Shown piece by piece: positions 50,681 through 57,462 of a DNA stretch of 64,000 bases. The notes under the pieces were generated by a model. That model searched no databases and was not told the origin of the DNA. It saw nothing but the letters and a program-made list of their open reading frames with translations. The number at the start of each line of letters is the position of its first letter. The first letter of the stretch is position 1. Origin of the DNA: Prosapia bicincta (lineage: Eukaryota > Arthropoda > Insecta > Hemiptera > Cercopidae); NCBI GenBank assembly GCA_036971475.1, contig JBAIZL010000005.1, positions 175,626,386-175,690,385 of the forward strand, in the 5' to 3' direction. Made by a program: the position numbers and the translations under genes.

Positions 50681-53600
50681 TCGCTGTGAAATTAAACCGG
50701 CATATCTGGAAATTACATATTTTTCACCATAATTTTTAAAGTTTTCGCATATGATTATTTCCTTTTAACTTCCATTTAGTTCACCTCAGGCCACCTTTTG
50801 CATGAATAAAATTTAGACGATTACTGCTTAAGAAAGTAGTAGTTGTAAATAAATAGAAAATTGCTTAAACTAAAAGAAATATGCAGCTATGCCAGTATGA
50901 CTTTAAAATCAGTGTAATACTTGATTTTGTGTCACACTAGCTCTTTCTTTTGGAACCTGTTTTAGGTGAAAAAAAGATGTCAATAAAAAAATAATTTATT
51001 GCTTCTTAATTTTTATAAACAACAATTAACATATTATGGTTCTTCCCTTTAGCTGGTAATTTCAAAGTTTCACAAATTTGTATAAAAATCTGAATAAATT
51101 GACGGTATTATCCTGTTGGCAACTATCTTTAGAATACTTTTTTTCTTCTTCTCATCAATTATAAGTCTCTTGGAATAAGCTTGCATCAGAATAGGATTCA
51201 CTCTCCCATTGTTCCGATTATTCCTTTTCTTCGCCTCCTCCCAGGCATGTGATCTTTAGGATGTTTTGAAGTAAAAGTTGTCATCATCTTTTTCTTTGTC
51301 AAATTATTCTAAACATTCGAATATCCGACATAGGTAAAATTATCTGGTAGTCCTTCAGAGGTTTTATTTGAAAAAATTCCTCATGACTCAACTCATTAAC
51401 CAGGTAAAGCTTGCCACTTTTCTTTGTCGTTTTCATGGCCATGACGTATTGGGAATGTAAGTATATCGGTCCGCTTCGGAGTGCTCTTTTAACTTCTTTT
51501 TCAATGGTTGAAAGAGCTGAATCCCTCTCGTTTTGGGTGTGACCCTTTCCCAAAAATTTGTGTGTGCTAGATTTCATGTTTATAAATGTTGTAACAGCAT
51601 ATTTGTACATTGACATCAAAAGTTTTTTTTTGTTGTCTACAACAATTATCACTATAAAAGACGACATCTATTGAACAGTCAGCTTTGTCATATAAATGTT
51701 GCAGATATTTTAGCACACAGCTCCCAATTTCAATCATGCCTCTTTTTCCTTGTGTTTTATCTCAAATGTAACAGTTTAAAGTTTTGTCGCCCTTCAGTTC
51801 AGATACTGTTAAATTGTAATTGACTAGCTTTGAAAAGTAGTAGTAGGAAGACGCCTTGCGCCCCTTGCGGACATGACAGTCCTGCCTGTAAGCCGTATAC
51901 TGCAACGATGCTTGAGTTTGTGGTTTTCTTGTCATTCTCCTTTTCCAGTCTGGAGAAGTCTTTTTCTAGAATATGATTCTAATATTCTGTCGTATTTCGT
52001 TTTGTGTTTAGGTAAATAAGACAAAAATCACACTGATCTTTCTTCGGTGTGAAAAAAGAAAGGTTGTATGACTTGAAAATAGCTCTGTACTCTCAGTAGC
52101 TGATTCCTTCAAGGTTTGATCCTCTCTTTTAGATAATCTCCGTGAAGTTCGGCGATAGATTTTCCACCATCGATATACTCCCGAGAACTTTGAGATCTTA
52201 GTATACTTATACATTCATTTCAACTTATGACAACATTAGTGGTGCAGTAGAGCTTCGATAATTCGGACTAACTGGGACTGGAAACGATTCGGATTAACCA
52301 GAGAATATATAAAATACAGGGAAATAAAACATATATTTACAGAAAGTCACCTTTATGTGATACGAATGATGTTGGACACATACAGTATATATAGATTTTT
52401 TGGACTAGGAGACTGACAGACTTTTATGTGTTTCTATTTCAAGACTACAGAGTGGACTCTTACCAAGGGTCTGTCAGTCTCCTAGTCCAAAAAATCTTAT
52501 TAATATAATTACATATATTGAATTGTGTAACTTATTTACTTAAAACAATCATACAGCTACTTCCAATTGGAATGGTTGTGATTATGTAGTACAAACATAA
52601 AACATTACATATCCCCTCCCATGTCCGGATTTTTCGTTATTCGGATCAGACCGTTGCCACATTGATCCGAATATGTTTGGTTAAATTTATTTTAGATATG
52701 GCTTCAAAATATAATTAATCTCATAAGCACAAAAAATAATTAAAACCTGACCAGATACTATTCATTAAAGTATCTAGAAATTATTCATTCAAGAAAGTAT
52801 TAACCCACTGAGTTTTAGACTAGATCAGCTAGTCACAACTTATTAGTAGCGGGTATAAAGACTAGCCCAGCTAGTTATGAATGTCGTCATTGTTTGATTG
52901 ATTAGTTTGCTTCAAGACAGTTTATTTTCTGATGTCATGCACCAAGACTAGAGGTCTGTGATTTCTGGGAAATATTTATCGACTCTTGAAACTTACAGCA
53001 TTAATAAAAAAAAGATATTTATGGCTCATTAATTTTTTGTCAGACACCTAAACTTAATAGAATGGTTTAACAGTTTTTATGTCAACTAAAGTGAGAAGCT
53101 CAGTACAGGTTTTACTTGAGGCCGGCCAGTAGCTGATGTTTGTTGTGCATCTCTTGTAAATATGAAAAACCGTTTATTGGAAGTAAATATAGTGATACTA
53201 ATAGTAACAATGAGGATTTAATGCGACTCTGTCCACATTGACTTTTAGTGGACTAATTTAGTGACAGTGACTTTGTAAATATTTCTACAATACTCAACAT
53301 TGCTTCCTATAACTTCAAATCATAAGCAACTGTCAATATGTTTGACTAATTATGATTTCACATAATAATCTATTTAAAGAAATAAACTAATGTACAAATA
53401 ACAAACATATGGAAAATATAATATTTAGTCTGCTTTATAAGTGAGAATATTTTTGTAGCGAAATACTACTCAATTGACATGAGGAATTAATTTGTACCTG
53501 CTACTATCCATTGCACACATGTAATTATATCAGCAATGGGTTGACATTTACTTTTTAGTGAAGAAAAAACATTTTGGAAGAAAATGCATTATTTTTTGTG

Positions 53601-54202
53601 GGATAAGAATTATAAGAATAGAGGTTTTCACCCCTTGTCTCTACATCTCTTAAAAACTCAACCTGTGCTAGTATTTTCTTGTTTTTAGTTCAAGTAAGAT
53701 CTTCATGAAACTGAGTTAGTCTTGGATACTTTAAACACTCTTTCCTTATGCTCTAGTATAATTTAAAAGGGATAATTAGTTTATCCAGCCTTTGTTTCCC
53801 TCAACATTTAACTCACGTTCTATTTAAGTTCTAAGAATGCAAAATGTTTGAAACTGTCAGAAGTCAGTATTTGTATTTTTCATTAACTGAAAAATTTAAA
53901 TTGAGACAGGAAAACCTTTAGTTTTAAGGGACACAATGTTATAATTGTGAAATTATTTTTTATTTATTTAAACATTAATTAAATGTTTCTTCAAATATTT
54001 GAAACCTAATTTACCCACAAAAGTAGTATTTCAACAAGAATAATAGTATTGATTTTTGTTTTAGGCTGCTAAAGAGGCAATTAACCGATGGACTGATAAC
54101 ATCTTTGCATTGAAGTCTTGGTGCAGACAAAAATTTAATATTGAAGGTGAGATGCTGGATAAACAATTCGGAATACCTGCTGACCTAGATTATATTGATT
54201 AA
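27015..54202 (+). CDS. MND1: MND1, meiotic nuclear division protein 1 (complete, 5 exons)
   Basis: Joining 27015-27104, 28082-28218, 32130-32235, 47159-47305 and 54065-54202 gives an uninterrupted frame of 205 codons plus stop, the length of vertebrate MND1. MND1 pairs with HOP2 in the nucleus of meiotic cells. The heterodimer stabilises RAD51/DMC1 filaments and promotes strand exchange between homologous chromosomes. Residues 1-75 form the winged-helix DNA-binding domain ([42 protein letters not shown]). Residues 76-160 are the charged coiled coil that joins HOP2. Residues 161-205 form the C-terminal helices ([13 protein letters not shown]) with the conserved end [11 protein letters not shown]. 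The Met at 27015 is chosen because [13 protein letters not shown] matches the family's N-terminus. Every internal boundary has a fitting acceptor and donor, with a GC donor in intron 1. Introns 2, 4 and 5 carry transposons. Confidence 0.96.
27105..28081 (+). other. MND1 intron 1 (GC-AG)
   Basis: 977-bp intron with donor GCAAGT and acceptor TATTTTCCAG. No repeats or other genes were recognised in it. Confidence 0.85.
28082..28218 (+). CDS. MND1: MND1 exon 2 (winged helix, residues 31-75)
   Basis: Follows TTTTCCAG. Encodes [20 protein letters not shown] and the rest of the winged-helix domain, ending YFWAFP plus two bases of the next codon before GTATTA. Confidence 0.95.
28219..30384 (+). other. 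First part of MND1 intron 2, nothing recognised
   Basis: AT-rich intron sequence without recognisable repeats. A short frame at 29049-29246 is hydrophobic and T-rich and is not considered a gene. Intron 2 ends at 32129. Confidence 0.5.
30387..31292 (+). mobile_element. Mariner/IS630-type transposon, internally deleted
   Basis: The element begins CAGGGTGCGGCAGCATAACT and ends with its exact inverse; the terminal repeats match for 29 bp. TA dinucleotides flank both sides (30385-30386 and 31293-31294), the target site of the Tc1/mariner/IS630 superfamily. At 906 bp it is too short for a full transposase gene. It sits in MND1 intron 2 in the same orientation as the gene. Confidence 0.93.
30520..31172 (+). 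pseudogene. Mariner-type transposase remnant with DUF4817-like N-terminus
   Basis: A start at 30520 gives [20 protein letters not shown], the N-terminal helix-turn-helix region widespread in insect transposons (DUF4817-like). It is broken by a stop after about 25 residues. Further blocks include [20 protein letters not shown] and IPCLCEPSK, and at the end [20 protein letters not shown] and [20 protein letters not shown], the usual C-terminus. Most of the DDE catalytic domain between is deleted. It is non-autonomous. Confidence 0.8.
32130..32235 (+). CDS. MND1: MND1 exon 3 (coiled coil, residues 76-111)
   Basis: Acceptor TTATTGCAG, donor GTAAGT. Completes the split Ser codon and encodes [19 protein letters not shown] and following charged heptads, ending TIEAK in phase 0. 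Confidence 0.95.
32561..32605 (-). ncRNA. Hammerhead ribozyme, canonical (left arm)
   Basis: Exact reverse complement of the ribozyme at 32712-32756: helix I ACCCU/AGGGU, core CUGAUGA, helix II GAUGAC/GUCAUC with an AUG loop, GAAA, palindromic helix III UGUACA, and cleavage site UA. Confidence 0.88.
32712..32756 (+). ncRNA. Hammerhead ribozyme, canonical (right arm)
   Basis: Helix I (ACCCU 32712-32716 with AGGGU 32752-32756), core CUGAUGA (32717-32723), helix II of six pairs GAUGAC/GUCAUC closed by AUG (32725-32739), GAAA (32740-32743), and helix III UGUACA (32744-32749), which can pair with itself in a dimer. U32750 and A32751 follow, then the second strand of helix I. Every catalytic position of the hammerhead is intact. 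Predicted cleavage is after A32751. Confidence 0.9.
32918..33125. repeat. Palindromic repeat (family E, copy 2)
   Basis: Arms of about 85 bp (CTTGTTGAGGATGGCCGTTT... and ...GAAACGGCTGTCCTCAAC) are separated by a short axis, itself palindromic, at about 33005-33040. Read outward from the axis each arm gives UGAG, UUGACAA, a stem of the GGGA/UCCC type, GAAA, a CGGCYR stretch, UC, CUCA. This is the order of a hammerhead with a variant core. It is related to 22803-23028. Confidence 0.8.
33126..33767. other. MND1 intron 4 segment, nothing recognised
   Basis: The first 60 bp match the flank of family E palindromes (ACGTGAAGATGGAATCAAC). The rest is plain AT-rich intron. Confidence 0.45.
33768..33894. 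mobile_element. Mariner-type MITE
   Basis: A 127-bp unit begins TACGAGGGAGGACCCAAAAA and ends with the near inverse TTTTTAGGCCCCCCTCGTA. The ends (including AATAACTGGAAT / TTCTGGTTATT) resemble those of mariner elements, and a related end lies at 48181. No coding capacity. Confidence 0.65.
35327..35440. repeat. 114-bp terminal direct repeat (left copy, LTR-like)
   Basis: Starts TGTTCACCAAGG and ends GAGTGTTACA, so it has TG...CA ends in either reading direction. It matches 42281-42394 at about 110 of 114 positions. It is very short for a gypsy LTR and may be a truncated LTR. Confidence 0.75.
36215..40452 (-). repeat. Eight-copy tandem array of a 529/530-bp integrase segment with 1059-bp higher-order period
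   Basis: The minus-strand pol stop recurs at 36310, 36840, 37369, 37899, 38428, 38958, 39487 and 40017, i.e. at steps of alternately 530 and 529 bp. The one-base difference sits at AATCTTTTCTATC versus AATTTTTCTATC, and other variants (TTTTTGATAAAT versus TTTTCGATAAAT, CTAACATAAACC versus CTAATATAAACC) largely alternate with it. Copies 2, 4 and 6 form one type, and copies 3, 5 and probably 8 the other. Each unit contains the last 100 or so integrase codons plus about 130 bp of 3' non-coding sequence. Only copy 8 (rightmost) is joined to the rest of pol. Confidence 0.97.
40017..42260 (-). pseudogene. Gypsy pol: RT (partial), RNase H, integrase
   Basis: RT begins mid-domain with [18 protein letters not shown] and keeps the catalytic [19 protein letters not shown]. 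RNase H shows [16 protein letters not shown] and [15 protein letters not shown]. The integrase core shows [11 protein letters not shown], a second Asp in [13 protein letters not shown] and the Glu in [12 protein letters not shown]. It ends with a C-terminal part that includes [14 protein letters not shown] and LKLKKG. Several stops and frame changes (for example near 40700, 41000, 41280 and 41800) separate the domains. Integrase would insert the cDNA copy; this one is dead. Confidence 0.87.
42281..42394. repeat. 114-bp terminal direct repeat (right copy, LTR-like)
   Basis: Partner of 35327-35440. It abuts mid-RT sequence within about 20 bp on its left and Tigger transposase sequence on its right. 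Confidence 0.75.
42395..42940 (-). pseudogene. Tigger-like transposase, C-terminal part
   Basis: Minus-strand frames read [30 protein letters not shown], then [38 protein letters not shown] and [17 protein letters not shown]. This is the helical, acidic C-terminus that follows the DDE domain in Tigger/jerky transposases. Frame changes occur near 42830 and 42700. The DDE core and DNA-binding domain are missing, because the terminal repeat lies only about 30 bp upstream. Confidence 0.65.
44190..44520 (+). pseudogene. piggyBac transposase C-terminal remnant
   Basis: The frames give [20 protein letters not shown] and [16 protein letters not shown], matching the conserved helix after the last catalytic Asp (usually ...INAxIIYK...FLxxLxxxL). 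A cysteine-rich tail ([10 protein letters not shown]...YCKD) follows. The catalytic part is deleted. Confidence 0.65.
44692..45742 (-). mobile_element. pogo/Tigger-like transposon, nested
   Basis: Ends CAGTCGAACCTCTGTATAAC and its inverse GTTATATAGAGGTTCGACTG are flanked by TA (44690-44691 and 45743-45744). Further inverted motifs (TTCGTTATTGAGAGGT) lie subterminally at both ends. 1051 bp, internally deleted. Confidence 0.9.
45135..45295 (-). pseudogene. pogo-type DDE transposase remnant
   Basis: Minus-strand sequence reads [20 protein letters not shown], then the [16 protein letters not shown] motif. These contain the second and third catalytic Asp of a pogo/CENP-B-type transposase. The N-terminal DNA-binding part is absent. 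Confidence 0.75.
46043..46262. repeat. Perfect palindrome, 109-nt arms (family D, copy 1)
   Basis: The left arm from TATGAAGTTAATATATTACT is repeated exactly in reverse complement to 46262, around a four-base axis near 46150. Read outward, each arm holds a hammerhead-like arrangement: helix I GUGAU/AUCAC, seven-base core UCGACAA, helix II GGUC-AAA-GACC, GAAA, GGUGCC, UC. The core differs from the canonical CUGANGA. A TA array abuts its left edge. Confidence 0.92.
46263..46379. repeat. Palindrome around a TA array (linker between family D palindromes)
   Basis: AAGTCAGTGCAACGGAAAAA and following sequence returns inverted on the other side of a TA tract at about 46309-46333. With its neighbours it makes a chain of three alternating inverted units. 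Confidence 0.9.
46380..46641. repeat. Palindrome with 40-bp loop (family D, copy 2)
   Basis: Diverged copy of 46043-46262, with the arms separated by unmatched bases near 46490-46530. The hammerhead-like order is kept (UCGACAA, helix II GGUCA-AG-UGACC, GAAA). In the right arm helix III is the perfect palindrome GGCGCC. Confidence 0.88.
47159..47305 (+). CDS. MND1: MND1 exon 4 (coiled coil, residues 112-160)
   Basis: Acceptor TTGCTTTAG, donor GTAAGA, both phase 0. Encodes [20 protein letters not shown] and a Glu/Lys-rich heptad region ending [13 protein letters not shown], which matches the KYKDCDPQVVEE segment of vertebrate MND1. Confidence 0.95.
47487..48070 (+). pseudogene. jerky/Tigger transposase C-terminal relic
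   Basis: The plus frame from 47732 reads [20 protein letters not shown], then [20 protein letters not shown] and SITYFF. This parallels the end of the transposase at 62505 (LTHDEAAAMLEGLMTYFEKQ, LLTLKRLRDRTVKRRHSSLK, NITDFF). A terminal-repeat-like GTAGAACCTCGATATTTCGG lies at about 47488. Only the C-terminus remains. Confidence 0.7.
48181..48595 (-). pseudogene. Mariner transposase C-terminal remnant
   Basis: A mariner terminal repeat (CGAGGTGTGTTCAAAAAATA) starts after TA at 48179. On the minus strand, broken frames read [13 protein letters not shown] (from the PNPPYSPDLAPCDF box with the third catalytic Asp, here mutated), then [23 protein letters not shown] and the GDYFEGD-type end. 5' truncated and decayed. 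Confidence 0.7.
48640..48796 (+). repeat. Dispersed repeat ending in CTAGTCCAAAAAATCT
   Basis: The sequence TATGTGTTTCTATTTCAAGA through CTGTCAGTCTCCTAGTCC recurs at 52420-52497. Near 48670 TTGATAA, a perfect ACCAC/GUGGU stem and GAAA follow each other, a possible decayed hammerhead. A TA array abuts the right end. Confidence 0.6.
48911..48956 (-). ncRNA. Hammerhead ribozyme, slightly decayed (left arm)
   Basis: Core CUGAAGA, helix II GCUGGUA/UAUCGGU (with wobble pairs), GAAA, palindromic AGCU, UU. Helix I UUUC/GAAU has one mismatch. All invariant core bases are present. Confidence 0.65.
49076..49121 (+). ncRNA. Hammerhead ribozyme (right arm)
   Basis: Core CUGAAGA (49080-49086), seven-pair helix II GCUGGUA/UAUCAGC (49088-49107), GAAA (49108-49111), palindromic AGCU, UU, then GAAU. 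Helix I is weak (UUUC/GAAU). Confidence 0.7.
49225..51290. other. MND1 intron 5 segment, nothing recognised except a TA array
   Basis: AT-rich. The only structured part is a TA microsatellite at about 50614-50678. A frame running through it is an artefact. Confidence 0.5.
51299..52200 (-). pseudogene. Insect transposon-type RNase H-like protein (DUF7869-like), broken
   Basis: Minus-strand frames give [15 protein letters not shown], then [40 protein letters not shown] with [11 protein letters not shown], then [20 protein letters not shown] and [20 protein letters not shown]. The order (CxxC knuckle, FYSDNC, GHTQxExDSxHxxIE) is that of a widespread arthropod transposon-encoded protein with a presumed DDE-like fold. 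The family name is from memory and is tentative. At least three frame changes; inactive. Its mobile-element ends were not identified. Confidence 0.6.
52245..52680. mobile_element. Tigger-like MITE with a nested palindromic repeat
   Basis: Begins CAGTAGAGCTTCGATAATTC, and the right part (TTCGTTATTCGGATCAG...) gives an imperfect inverse of the subterminal sequence ATTCGGACTAACTGG. Such ends belong to the Tigger/jerky group. A 105-bp palindromic repeat (52393-52497) sits inside. Confidence 0.5.
52393..52497. repeat. Short repeat with 27-bp perfect inverted ends
   Basis: AGATTTTTTGGACTAGGAGA plus CTGACAG at the left is exactly inverted at 52471-52497. The inside (about 50 bp) and right end match 48700-48796. 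Confidence 0.9.
52690..54064. other. End of MND1 intron 5, nothing recognised
   Basis: AT-rich intron sequence up to the acceptor TTGTTTTAG. Confidence 0.5.
54065..54202 (+). CDS. MND1: MND1 exon 5 (residues 161-205 and stop)
   Basis: Encodes [34 protein letters not shown] and [11 protein letters not shown] followed by TAA. The final residues coincide with the conserved MND1 C-terminus. Confidence 0.96.
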   Translation, partial: AAKEAINRWTDNIFALKSWCRQKFNIEGEMLDKQFGIPADLDYID

Positions 54203-54384
54203 GTCTTACATTATTAAGAAATTATAGCATATGCAGATTGCTATTACTTAGGGGGTTTTATTTATAAAATTCTTATTATTTTCCAGTTGTATAAATTGTA
54301 AATAATTAAAAAACTATTAATTTGTAAAAATTGTAAATAATTAAAACTATAAGAAAGTGACAATAGGGATTTATTAAATGTTAA

Positions 54385-54390
54385 AATAAA
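54385..54390 (+). promoter_or_regulatory. Candidate poly(A) signal of MND1
   Basis: AATAAA 183 bp after the stop codon. Other AATAAA-like hexamers are common in this AT-rich DNA, so the choice is by position. Confidence 0.4.
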
Positions 54391-56584
54391 ATATTTTTAC
54401 ACATTTGGTTAAAGCTAAGCTTCTTTAGAAGATTTTGTCAGTGAGGTATTCAAACCAGTTTTTAAATGCATTTTAATCTAGAAATTTGGTTTCCAAATAC
54501 TCTTTTGATAATTTAGACTTGAATTTTAAAGAAGTAAAAATTTTGTTTAAAGGTACAATATGAGAGAAAAAATCCTAAAAAACACCATATCTAACATCAG
54601 GCCAAAAAATAACAGCCTCTCCAGTAATTGTGGTTTCATTAGCATGCTTGTTTTCATTTTATCTTTGTACAACCAGTTCTTTTTTTTGACCATATCTTTA
54701 CTTTCAGTCTGTCTGGGCGGTTTTGTTTCAGTTTTGAAACTCGTTGGTAGTCCGAGAAAGACTGTTTGCTTGATTACAAGACATATTATGGAACTCATTT
54801 TACAGAAGCAACTGCTGGCATTTAGTTCACTGAGTGTTACAGCGGCCTTTTTTATAAACGGACATTTAAACTCAGCTATCCAGGGGCAGAGCTTCCACCC
54901 CCCAAAGCTGAGATGGAAAAACCATGTTGAAAAAACTGTTCAAGTTTGTAGCAAAAGTCTCAATTCAATCAAATGTTAGTGAAATTCTGTTTAAATTATG
55001 AATTAATATTAATTACATTTTTTGGGGTTAGTGAGAGGGCATCTAAGTTATTGATTTTGATAACGGTAAATATTTTATTATTGATAAATTTTCCTTATAC
55101 AAAGTAGTTTTTGATTTATAAAAGGCAATATTAGTAATGTCTCAGTATTAACAGTAATATAGAACATTTCATTTTGTCAGGAAGAGCTATTTTTACAGTT
55201 TTATAGATAAATAAGAACTATTTTAATAACTATTGCCATAAAGAATTAGAAATACTGAACAGGGTTTAATCTCCATTCAATTTAAAATGGGTTACTTCAT
55301 GCTGTTGTTGAAAACAGATAAGCCAACAATGACATTCTTAGTTTTTGGTATATTCCTTGGCTTTTGCTAACCAAATTGGACTACAGAAAATAATATTGTG
55401 ACATATTATCGAAATCACTTATAAAACTGCTATAATTTATCCATGATTTGCAAAATGTCTTAATCACTGGCCTTGCTCCATAGTTTGTTAGACTCTTTCC
55501 ACTTTCAAAATTGTGATAACTGTAAAATATCCGTGTCATAAAAATAAATATACTGAGAACATTTTCCTAGGGTTAATATAATAAAAGTGAAGTAAAGTTA
55601 TTTAATAAATTGTCTAATGTTACTCTGCCTTAGTATTCTTCATACACTCTGGCGTAACAGGTGAATTTCTCGTTCAAATTCTTCTAAATTCAGGGCAGTA
55701 AGTTTCAATTCCTTACCTTATTCCAATGTGTAATCACAATCCTTTCTATCTTTCATAGGTCATAACAGCTAAATTGGCCGATTCTCTTAAAACAGAAAAA
55801 AAATTACAATTTGGAATTCAGGAGACTGAATTGGCCGACAGAAGTGGACATTTTATTTGAAAAACTTAATTAACCTATTTTTAATAAAATCTAGTTAATA
55901 ATAAAAGAATGTAGTTAGTAGAAAACCTTTACTAGATATTAAAAAAATGCAACAAATTTAATTGAAATAGGCTCTTAAAAAAGTGTCAAATGCATCAAAG
56001 GAAGTTCTAAAATAAAAAAAAATTAATTTTCAATATGCTGAAATAATGTAGTAATTTATTGAAATATAAATTAATATATTTGATATGATAAAAAATATTG
56101 AATAACACTTTTACTTAAAAATGTACAATAAAAAAAGTACAACAATTGTTCTACAACATAATCAATAACATAAAGTAGCTATTGTATGAAATCACATGTT
56201 ATTATTTTATTTACGCTAAAATATCGTGTTTCCGAAGACGTGTCTTGAGATGGAACAAAGTTTGACAATGACATGATTTTATTCTCATGCAAAATATTCC
56301 TCTCATACAAAACATAGTCATACACAGAAAAAGAATTATTCACTGCAAAATATAGTATTGCACAAGTATCTATCAAAAGTTTAACTCTTTCAACAATATT
56401 TGTTTGAAAGTAACACAAAATATCTGATATCCTTTAAAAGAAATACCAAACCTTAAGATATTTTAAGTGGAAATGCTACATGTACAGTGTAATATATAAT
56501 TTTGTATATGATTTTTTTGTACATATCAGTTTCCAAATTATATAGAAGAGGTACTTGATTAAAACTTTCAGTAATATTAACGTA
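54391..56584. other. Region between convergent MND1 and ZNHIT1, no gene established
   Basis: A frame at 54560-54979 (+) is hydrophobic and ends with LRWKNHVEKTVQVCSKSL, which recalls the thumb region of non-LTR reverse transcriptases. It is too short and broken to call. Exon-like stretches on both strands at 55640-55860 are described under findings. Confidence 0.4.
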
Positions 56585-56590
56585 TTTATT
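56585..56590 (-). promoter_or_regulatory. Candidate poly(A) signal of ZNHIT1
   Basis: AATAAA on the minus strand, 73 bp beyond the ZNHIT1 stop codon. Confidence 0.45.
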
Positions 56591-56662
56591 CTAAGCCTAA
56601 TATTAAATAAATACAAAAATTACAAAATACAGTCTTAGTGATTTTTCTATGTTGAATATATC

Positions 56663-56891
56663 TCAAGCAGTCCATTTCAAACATCGTGTATCAAGATGTG
56701 TACCTAAACATCTGATGCAACAATACCGGGTTCCACAAGGGATACAAGTGTAGTTGCTGGGGAATCCACAAACTGCACAAAAATGTCTTTCTGGAAACTG
56801 GGATGGCATTGCTTGTGCTGACATGTAGTTTGGAGCCTCTGGGTGATATGTACGATCTTCCTCTACAAGTTGAGCTAATGTCTTGCGAAAT
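56663..56891 (-). CDS. ZNHIT1: ZNHIT1, last exon (HIT zinc finger)
   Basis: Preceded on the minus strand by the acceptor TTTTTAATTTTAG. The exon completes a split codon and encodes FRKTLAQLVEEDRTYHPEAP, PNYMSAQ and then the HIT-type zinc finger: CAVC, CIPC, RYCCIRC, GTH and RCLKW, followed by TGA. The spacing of Cys and His matches the two-zinc HIT finger, and the ending TRCLKWTA is nearly the same as in vertebrates (TRCLKWTV). ZNHIT1 (yeast Vps71/Swc6) is a nuclear subunit of the SRCAP/SWR1 remodelling complex, which exchanges H2A for H2A.Z. The N-terminal half, including the FQDDPHAGLP-type motif, was not found up to the right edge. It must lie across a long intron beyond, or be unrecognised in small exons. 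It converges on MND1 with 2.46 kb between stop codons. Confidence 0.95.
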
Positions 56892-57462
56892 CTAAAATTA
56901 AAAAACAAGTAAAAGGAACAAATTTTACATAAATACTCATTGTAAAACTGCTTTTCAAAATTTAATGTTTTAGCACAACTGTGTTCACTGCCTTCTAGAG
57001 TTCACAGTGACTGTTACCTATACAGTTAGTTTATGATACCATTGCTTTCCCCCACTATTTTATTAAATCATTTCTAAAATGTACCTTGCAAATTCAGAAT
57101 GACTTCCTTAATCTTTAGGGCAGTTGTCATTAATTAGAATTTGTCCTTTCTTTAAAGAAAAAGTTTTAGTCAACTTTTTTCTAATCGTTATGGTAAATTT
57201 GTTGCTGTCTTACAGTATATTTCATTAATTATTTTTGTTTTTTTGTAATTCACTTAAACATTATAAATACAGTAAAGATCCATTTATCTGAACACAACTC
57301 AACTGGAATGGATCTTTATTATAATTAAATTAGAATATGTACTTTTATTAAGGCATAGAAACAGTTTCAAAGAAATAAGTTGTGAATGGAGTATAGGGTG
57401 ACTATTTTTGAAATTTATCAACTATTTTGTATGTTTAACTATATATTATACATGTTTATTAA

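Noticed and set aside
54560..54979. A 139-residue membrane protein on the plus strand
   Set aside because: Its hydrophobicity comes from T-rich DNA. The end resembles a reverse transcriptase fragment, and there is no supporting start context or homologue that I recognise.
57290..57340. A further Tigger-type terminal repeat (CAGTAAAGATCCATTTATCT)
   Set aside because: Only one end-like sequence was found, with a short internal inversion (GATCCATT...AATGGATC), and no partner end, so no element was called.
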